This document shows positions 13,201 to 22,200 of a DNA stretch of 64,000 bases, piece after piece. The stretch comes from Macrosoma leucophasiata. Lineage: Eukaryota; Arthropoda; Insecta; Lepidoptera; Hedylidae. Under the pieces are notes generated by a model, which was not told where the DNA came from, made no database searches, and was given only the letters and a program-made list of their open reading frames with translations. The stretch covers positions 9,238,001 through 9,302,000 of the forward strand of contig JAWQUS010000023.1 of assembly GCA_036365455.1 (NCBI GenBank), in the 5' to 3' direction. A program made the translations under genes and the position numbers. Each line of letters opens with the position of its first letter. The first letter of the stretch is position 1.

Positions 13201-16200
13201 AATATCTTCTTTCCAAAAACTTAGTAAAAGAAATTTTAAATCTCGCACCCCTTAACGCTAAGTCCCAAGTAGATGACAGTTTTTGTATGGGCTACTTGGT
13301 ACCGCCCCCTCCGTCCCTCGCGTCGCGCGCCCCGCACGATTGCTCTGACATTACACGTTCGTTGGATGACTGTAGGTAATTAACACGTTCGTTTTCTTTA
13401 GACTGTGCAAATACTATGGACATTTATTATTTTGCAATGTCAGTTGCCTATGGCAACACTTTGCCAAAACTGGAGGACTCTGATGACACAACATTTGAAG
13501 AACTGAAGGATGGGAGGGAAATTTTCTATTCTTCCACTGCATTATCTACCTACATGCCGTCAAATGGCAGAGTTTTGATGTAATGGAAGTGGCCAACAAG
13601 CATGCAGTTCACATTGATGTTAAGTAAGTAAGTAAGTAAGATGACTGCCGCCTATAGACACTTACACAAAGACCAAGTTCAAAATGCAGATGCATTTCCA
13701 CTCCTGGCCTAAGGTGCTATGCCTCTGTGCCGGAAATTACAGGGCCGTACATTACCACCTGACCGGAACACGACAGTTTGTGAACACTACCATTTAGCGG
13801 CAAGTATATTAGGTAATGCGGTGGTGCCTACGCCCGCGAGCTCTGTCGCTGGAGCTCTACCACCAGTTCAGGACAATCGTGCTCCGGTGAGATATTAGGT
13901 AAAACATGGCCCGGTAATAGCTATTACAAAGACATAACATCTTAAACCTAGCATTTTTCAGGATGCTAACCTAATAGGAGTAGCATTTAGACCTCCGCCG
14001 GTTTTGGAGAGTGGAGATATATTTAGACTTATCACTTACTACTTACTTTTAGCATGCAGTTCATACTTTATCAGTATGAACTGCATGCTTGTTTACTATT
14101 TGCTACCATCATAACTACATAAAATATACTACAATACAATACAATACTCTTTATTGCACACACAAATAAAACATATTAAAGAATAAAAACAAGGAAATGG
14201 CACAAATGGCGGCCTTATCGCTGCACAGCGATTTCTTCCAACCAACATTGTAGGGTTAAACAAAAAACAAAACAACAACTAAACGCAAAAAAAAGAATAA
14301 TCAAAACACAAAAACACAAAAACAACAAGACATGAAAAAAAAAACAACAACAATAAACACAGAAGGAAGAAAGAAGATAGAGATACTTACATAATATACG
14401 TAGTAAGATACAATAAAATGAAAATAAGGATAACAGGATAGATAGATACAAAAAACAAGAAAGAGAGAAAAATGGAACGATTAAAGATTCATATAATACT
14501 CTTTCACACGAATTTTACAAGTTTAAATATTATGTTCCCTTCAGGCAACGAGTGCGGGCCAACGCAGTGTGCAGAGCACGGCGCGGGCGCGAGCGCGCAC
14601 GCCGCGAGCTGCGCGTGCGCGTGCCCGCAGCGCGCGCCCCTCTTCAGGGAGGACCGAGAATTATGCGTCGATGACTTGCCAGGTATTTATATTGTTATGT
14701 TTTATCTCGAAGGCACGGGGTATTTAAGCCCTGGAACCTTTACTGAACTTGTGCGAGAATACAGGCGCACTCAACAAAAATGCCATACAAAAGCCGAAAC
14801 CAGGTGAGGAAACTTCATAGAATAGATAAAGTAAAAAAAGTAAAAGGTTGCATTCAGCAGGATCTCTCTCTGGTCGCATCAATGGTATAATACAGACAGA
14901 CAGGTCGTAAAATACATGGGACTATTTGCTTTATGTCTAACCGCCAAACTTTGGGATATGTGAATGAAATAGGAGGAATAGATAGCTGGACTATGGAGTG
15001 AGATCCGGCACATGCCTATAGATCTTCCCTCGTTGGGCTTCCCAAATAGCAAACCCATTGTTTGACGAGGAGCAACAGAGATTCGAAGAGTGAGGCTGAG
15101 AGCGAGATTCATAGACCGTATTACCGTAGTCTGTAAAATATAAATAAAATAAGCATTGAAAGTTCAAGTCAAAGTAAAGTCGGAGTCCGGTGTTGGACCT
15201 TCCAACAGTATCCGGTCCAACAGTATCCACTCTCTCAGGCCGAGATTACCTACACTATTTTTAATAGAAGTTCTCAAGATAATATCGGTTAGTTCAGCGG
15301 TGCGAAACCACCGTTTAATTCGAAGGGTCACGGGTTCGATCCCCGCACCGGAACAAATATTTGTATGACCTAGAGATATTTGTTTCTGGTTTTGGTGTTT
15401 TTGTAGGTATGTGTTGTATGTGTACAACGGCATCCACGACACAGGTTTAAATACCTAATACCTAATGTGGAAATGTGAGTATACCTAAGTATAAAAAAAT
15501 ATCTAAGGTCGATTCACCGTGGTCTTTTTTTTTTCAAACTCATCAACCGTCTTGTGCAATGGACACGATATTTTTTAGTGAAATGACTGATCTTGATGAT
15601 TGATATATTTAATCTACTGAAACATATTAAGGAAGCTCTTATGCTTACAATGGACACACTCGGGCTGCTACTACCACCAGACCACAGAGCAGTTAAAGTA
15701 ATGACTAGGAATCTGAACTTAAGTAGAATGTACTCAATTATTGACAATCTATCATAGGAAGCAAAAAGGTATCCGTAAAAACAAGTTTACCGCAGGTACC
15801 TTTACGTAGGTATATATAGGTACCTACATATCTCTCTTCTTGTTATGTAGATTTCTATGACTATTGCCTACAAGAAACATTTAGGATTGTAATATCGAGT
15901 TAGGGTTACAAATGTATGAAAACTCTATTACCGATTCTGCCGTCCTATCCAAAAAGGCCGTTACCACTTATCGACCTTTTTACGAGTAAATCCTTTTCGA
16001 TTCTAAAATCCTAGTCAAATGTTAGGAATGTAGTAGGATTTGGAGTTATCGGGGTAGGTACGGTGTCTTCAAATTTCCGTCATTATAATCGAAGCGACGA
16101 CCCGGTTTGTCCAGCGGTGTGAGATGACCGTTTGATTCGAAGGATAGCGGGTTCGATCCCCGCACCGGGATAAATATTTGTATGGCCTAGAGATATTTGT

Positions 16201-19200
16201 TTCGGGTCTGGGTGTTTGTTTGTGTATGTGTTGTATGTGTACACGCGCACCCACCTGTGTCGCACCCACGACACAGGTTTATACCTAATGTGGGGCTGTG
16301 AGTGTAAGCGTATTTTTTATTTTATTAATAATCTATAGATAATTGATATGGATTAAAGTGGCAGTTAGAAAAATAATGTCCAGTGTAAAAAACCCAGAGA
16401 AAGGAATATTATAAAAGTCAATTTCAGGCCAATGTCACTTAACCGCCTTTTAAGATACCAGAAACCCAGAGAAAGGAATATTATAAAAGTCAATTTCAGG
16501 CCAATGTCACTTAACCGCCTTTTAAGATAGGACGGCAGTATTTAATTTTTCACTAAATCCATTCTCGTAAGTCATCATTTTCAGATTAATTTATATATTT
16601 TCGAATCAACAATATCACAGCGTAGACACGACATAAAACCATCGTAATGTAGGCTTAAACGCACCAAGCTTTATTTTATGCACAATTTCATCCCAATACC
16701 GTTTGAGTGTAATCAGATTTAGTACATAACTTTCTCAATAACGATTATAACCCCAAATATTACCGAATAATTTTTGAAAGCGACCCCTGCAATATATTTC
16801 GGACGATCGCCACGATATGTCGTATTATCATTATTTTTGCCAAATCTCAAAATAAATTAGTGACAAGGTGAAATGTGAATACACACGGCTGGATTCAATC
16901 TTGCATTTTGTGGGTGCAACTTCAAAACCGTTACTAATGTTCGTAGTACATTTGCAGAGCTTAACATCGAAGTTACGAATGACAAGTCGTTGAACTAATT
17001 CCCTTACCGATGGGACATTTGTTAGATTTATAAATTCTCGAATGAAGTTACCTGCATCGAATTTGACTAATACTTTTTAGGGATCGGTACTCAAAGGGTA
17101 AAAATGGGATCCTATTACTAAGACTTTACTTTCCGTCCGTCTGTCTGTCAGTTTATCTGTCCGTCTGTCACCAGGCTGAATCTCATGGACCGTGATAGCT
17201 AGAGTTGAAATGTTCACAGATGATGTATTTCTACTGCCGCTATAACAACAAATAGTAAAAATAGAATAAGATAAATATTTAAGGGCTCCCTTTTAATAAA
17301 TATCCCTAGATTTTTTGGTCGATAATAATAACAGTAGGTAACAGGTAAACAATTGAAATATTCACATAGAATTTAATAAAAATTCTTAAACAATAAATAT
17401 TTCTTAATACAACAACAAACGTGATATTTTTTGTCGTTTTATACGGAAACTTTCGTGCGCGAGTCCGTTTCGCACTTGGCCGGTTTTTACTTTTAAATTA
17501 TTCGGTTCCAGAATGTTCCTTGGCGACGTTTGGGTCGGGCATCGGCTTGCAGCGCATACCGTTTGTTTACTTGCCACTAAAGGGACAAATCATTCATCCG
17601 TCTAGAGAAATTACATTTCAAAGTGAGTACCTACCTAATTTAAAATATTACCTACTTATCATAATTTTATTTTTCGCAATTACACATGTGTAGAAATTAA
17701 AGAAAAATGGAAAGAAAGATTTGATTTCGGGCAGGGATCGAACCTGTGACCTCAGGAAAACCAGTCCAGCCGCTTTTACCACTAAGATGCCGAAGCCATT
17801 TGTAATCATTCAATAAATTTCCATTCATTGATGGAGGTTTGAAGCGAACATAGAAACAGATGTGAAATACTTAATAAAAAAGAGATAACTTTTCATATTT
17901 TCCGTTAAATTAAAAATTCCGTGTCGGCATTCAAAACAAAAAAAGAACAGAAAATAATGTTTTTATATATTTTTATGTACGTACAAAAAACGAAAGCTAT
18001 TGTCTTGTGTCCGTGAGGTCAAAAGGCTAACTGCCACTAACAACCTGGTTTTTCTGGGGCCGCATAATTCTAATGGACTCCACTCCTTCTAAACGCAATA
18101 CATTAAAAAACAAAGCGCAGCCGCCGCGTTTGTCTGTCTGTTTGAAAGCGAATTTCATCTAAAAACACAGCGATTTCGGGTGGTTCAGATATAGACATAA
18201 AGGTCTCGATGTAAGAGCATCGCCACACCTGAGGAACTGTCAGCCAGATAGTCAGGTATTAAGTAGGTACGTCAGCATATAACAAAATAATGTTAAGATA
18301 TGAATACCTACCTATCTAAAGAACCTATCTCTTTACAATCTCTTACAAAAAAACGTAACTTAAAAAAATAAATAAAAAATAAAAATCCATTTATTCCTTA
18401 AATAGTGTACATAGTAAGTTTCATTTTTAATTTAGCTATTTTAAGGACCCCTTTCAGGTATAGGCCTCCTCCAGCGCCTTCCAGTTGTCTCTGTCCCTGG
18501 CATGTCAGAACCAATTTGGGCCAGCAATGGCACTAATGTTATCAGCCCATCGTGAACTTCTGCAAGGCCTATGACATCGAATTTGATATTACTCAAGGCG
18601 TTTTTTAGTTGAACTATTTTCTCTGAAGTCGCAAGGGATCTGTTATTGTAAGTAATATGTAATGTCGGATATGGAGGGTTACGGTCTGAAACCCCACGGT
18701 GACCAGCCGGATTGGGGTCTGTAACTTAAGGCTTGTTGAATTCTCAGCTGTTTGCTTGCTAAGTAAGGTATTTTTAAGGTTTAATTTGCCATTTCAATCA
18801 ATTTCATCATTATTTCATTTCAAGCATTAATTATTTATTCACTTGAATTTGTTTTTGTAATTTGACTTATCACGAGAGGATTTTTTTTTCCAAGTGATTA
18901 AATTAATTTTGAATCCGGCATCTTTTAGGTATCGCCGAAAGAGGTATGCAGAGGTAAATGCAAGCATTCATTCGCACACTATTCGCCAGTTACGATTTTT
19001 GTTCCACGTTGGCAGGCCTATTGACATTCACCAGATACGTTACCAAACTCCATGAGCTCCGCTGGGAATTTTTTCCTAGTGAATTAATCCCAATATACAC
19101 TACTCCCCGACCTAGGGATGTAACATGAAATCTCAGCACAACACTAATGACTTGCGTAGAGGGGAATTTTTTTAAAAAAAATTACACATTTACAGATGTT

Positions 19201-22200
19201 AAAACGCCGATATGTGCAGTATCTGGAGCACAATTCCTGACTAGAAAAGGCTTCTTGGACCTCCGTAATACATTGGACGCGGATGTGCCATTTAGTTTAT
19301 TTCGTGACGAGGGAAGAACTTTTTTGCAAGTAAGTAAAATAATAAGATAACTTAGTAGATAACTAAGAGGTAACTTCGTAACATAACGTCAACTAACCTA
19401 TGCAAACACCTATAATTCTCTGGTTACGTTTCGACAAAACTGAGGTCAGGCTCTGTCAAGCTAAATACTAAAGCACTAAATAAAATTTCATATGCTTGAA
19501 CCGGACTTGCATAATTTTGGGGGAGCAGCTTGAACTGCTTAGCTCCCTTCATGCCGGACAATTTTTATTAGGGGAGTGTTTGGAGTAAGCTTCGTCGAGC
19601 AGTTCCTGTTTTTCGGCTGGAGTGATGATGATATTGATTTAATGTTTTATCCATCAACACTGTAGACATCCATCGACTTTCTAGAATGGTCAGTTAATTC
19701 ATTCATCTCCAGTTATTGAATATGCAGTTTAACCGCACTTGACTATTCTTTTGAATGTACCTACCTCCTCTCACATACCTTTTCGTCTGTTCCAGTGGAG
19801 TGGCGAGGACGAGGTGCGCGCGCGCATGTCCGGCCGTGTGATGGTAGTCAGACTTCTGTGTCGTGACGTGGCCGCCACCCCAACCTCGCCTCTAGACCTG
19901 CGCGGCGTGTTCACACCCTGCGTAGCATTCAGAGTTCAGGGAACGCCTCCGAGGCACATCACTAGTAAGTTTTCAGGTATTTTTTTATGTCATGAAGATT
20001 GACAAACAAACATACAGTTCACATGTTTGTTAAGTGATGACTAGTCTATAGACATCTACACAAAAACCAGAGATCAAAATGTAAAAACTGTTGCCACTCC
20101 TGAAACCTTAGTTGTTGTATCTATGTAAGTTATTACGGGGCCATACATTAATGCCATACCTACAGCAAGTAAATATTGTAGCCTTGAAACATCTACTTAA
20201 ATACGAGAGATTTCAAAGTGGATATGTTAGCACTCCAGTCTAAGTTGTTACATCACAACACATACATTACCACGTACCACCTCATTGGAACACGATAGCG
20301 CTGAACATTACTATTTAGCAGCAGTACACTGCAGTCATCCTGCGTTAGAAGTCCTTACACTCCGTGTGACGGGTTGCTCACTTCCCTTCAAAATGGTCAT
20401 ACTCATACTCGTGAACGGGTGCTAATTGCGGGGACTGGTCTGTTATGATTTGCGGGTGTTATTTTCTATCACGATATTAAGTTGTTGATGGGTATTTGCG
20501 TATGTAAATATTTATATGTCATGGACGTTCACATTATCATTATTCTATTTTAATTTTCATTCCATTTAATAATAGGTAGGTATATGTAGTAAATCTAAGG
20601 CTTTGACAAACGAGCAACACGCTGAGTTTGTTGGGTGACGGTGTTCTTGTCAGTAGTGCCTGCACTTGGAACTCTGCTATGTGATTATGATTATGACGAA
20701 CAGATTTATCTTTTTCTTCTATGAAGGAATTGAAAATTTTGATGATTTCCATATCGGTTAAATATTATTATTAAATTGGTATTTATGAATATCTATTGGA
20801 TTATTATTAAAAGTCATTCTCTCTAGGTAGCTTATAACCCGACAATGCAAAAGTGTCCTTGTAGACCATTATGAAATAATTGATTTGAATTTTACTACCG
20901 CATAAATAAAAACATTTTTCGGTTGACTGACTGCACTAGCGAAAAAATTCTCTTCCACGAGCGAACGGTGGGGTCGTCACCGTCGTCACGTCCCGGCACC
21001 AAAATAAAAGAATAACAGAAATAAAATACTTATAAACTCATTATACTTAACAATGTACAGTGCTCATCAAGAAATAATGCACATCGAGCTTACGAAAGTG
21101 ACAATCAGCTATTTTCGGCTTCACAGAGCGTTATCTCTGTTGCACACTGCCTACGTAACCATCCGTAGTCCGGTATTGGTCTAAACTTGATCAAAATGGT
21201 TGACAAACGTCAAATAGGTAAGGTGTGAAAGAGAACGCTCTACAATCTCAATCTTAATATGCTCCACCCTTGTTATTTTTGTATGTATAGGTATATATGT
21301 GTTTTTTGTTAATTGTTTTCAATTTATTTTATTTCGTTTGTATTTGTCTCCGTGCTGTATGTCTGAATAAATTGTTTGTTTCTTTCTTTCTTTCTACAGA
21401 TCCGAAACAAGCCGACGTCTCTTCCTGAGGTCGATGTGCATTATTTCTTACATGATATGTTCTTAGGTTTTCGCGAGCTACACTATTTACACATTATTTC
21501 TTGTTGGATACTGTACCTTACATTTCTTTTCAGACGTAACCGAAGTGCAATTTTCTCCTAACGCTCAAACATCAGACACATCGACCGCATCGGGACTCAC
21601 TATTACCGAATATATCGCTATCGGCATCAGTTCTCTACTTTTAGGTCTAATATACGTCGCATCAGTATTCCTTTTTCTGCATATCCGAAAACGACGTAAA
21701 GCCGCTTCTGATGAAGCCACCTTACGAAGACTCAAAGGTCTCAAAAACAAAGATGGATCCGTAATAACAGAGCGCGATATAATAAGGATTAATAATGAAC
21801 GCGTTCCATCGCTACCCAGCGTCTTAGGACAAGATGATGGGGTTGTTAAGAAAAATCCTTTGCTGACTGTTGGTCGACAATTTCACGAAAATAAAGCAAA
21901 CTTTACAAGTGACTCAGGAAGCAATATATCAGATTCTGAAGATTTTCCTGACAGCAGTGCATTGAGTGAAGAAAACCACTTTAATGTTTGTATATGTACA
22001 TTTAAAAAACTTCTTAATATAAAAACGTACTAAACATATAACTATGATTTCATGTTACTTCTCTTATTACAGAGTCAAACTACTTCAGCTGTAATTCATC
22101 AACGGAGTGAGTTGCGGCATCAAACTGATGGTTTAGAATTAACACATAGAGATGAATCCGGTATTGAACGTCTTCCTGACGAGCACGTGTCGATTGTGGA

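Larger units (their letters stand above)
15937..16538. mobile_element. TIR element holding a nested SINE (sha intron 2)
   Basis: The ends are CTGCCGTCCTATC and its complement, with AAAAGGC next on both sides. About 600 bp including the SINE at 16096-16330. Superfamily and target duplication unclear. Confidence 0.6.

Noticed and set aside
14472..14807. Separate 111-aa gene
   Set aside because: Its middle is sha exon 2; the frame continues into both introns by chance.
15280..16330. tRNA genes at the S1 heads
   Set aside because: The A and B boxes sit in repeated elements with a shared non-tRNA body.
19739..20002. Separate 87-aa gene
   Set aside because: Its middle is sha exon 4 with clean splice sites and matching phase.
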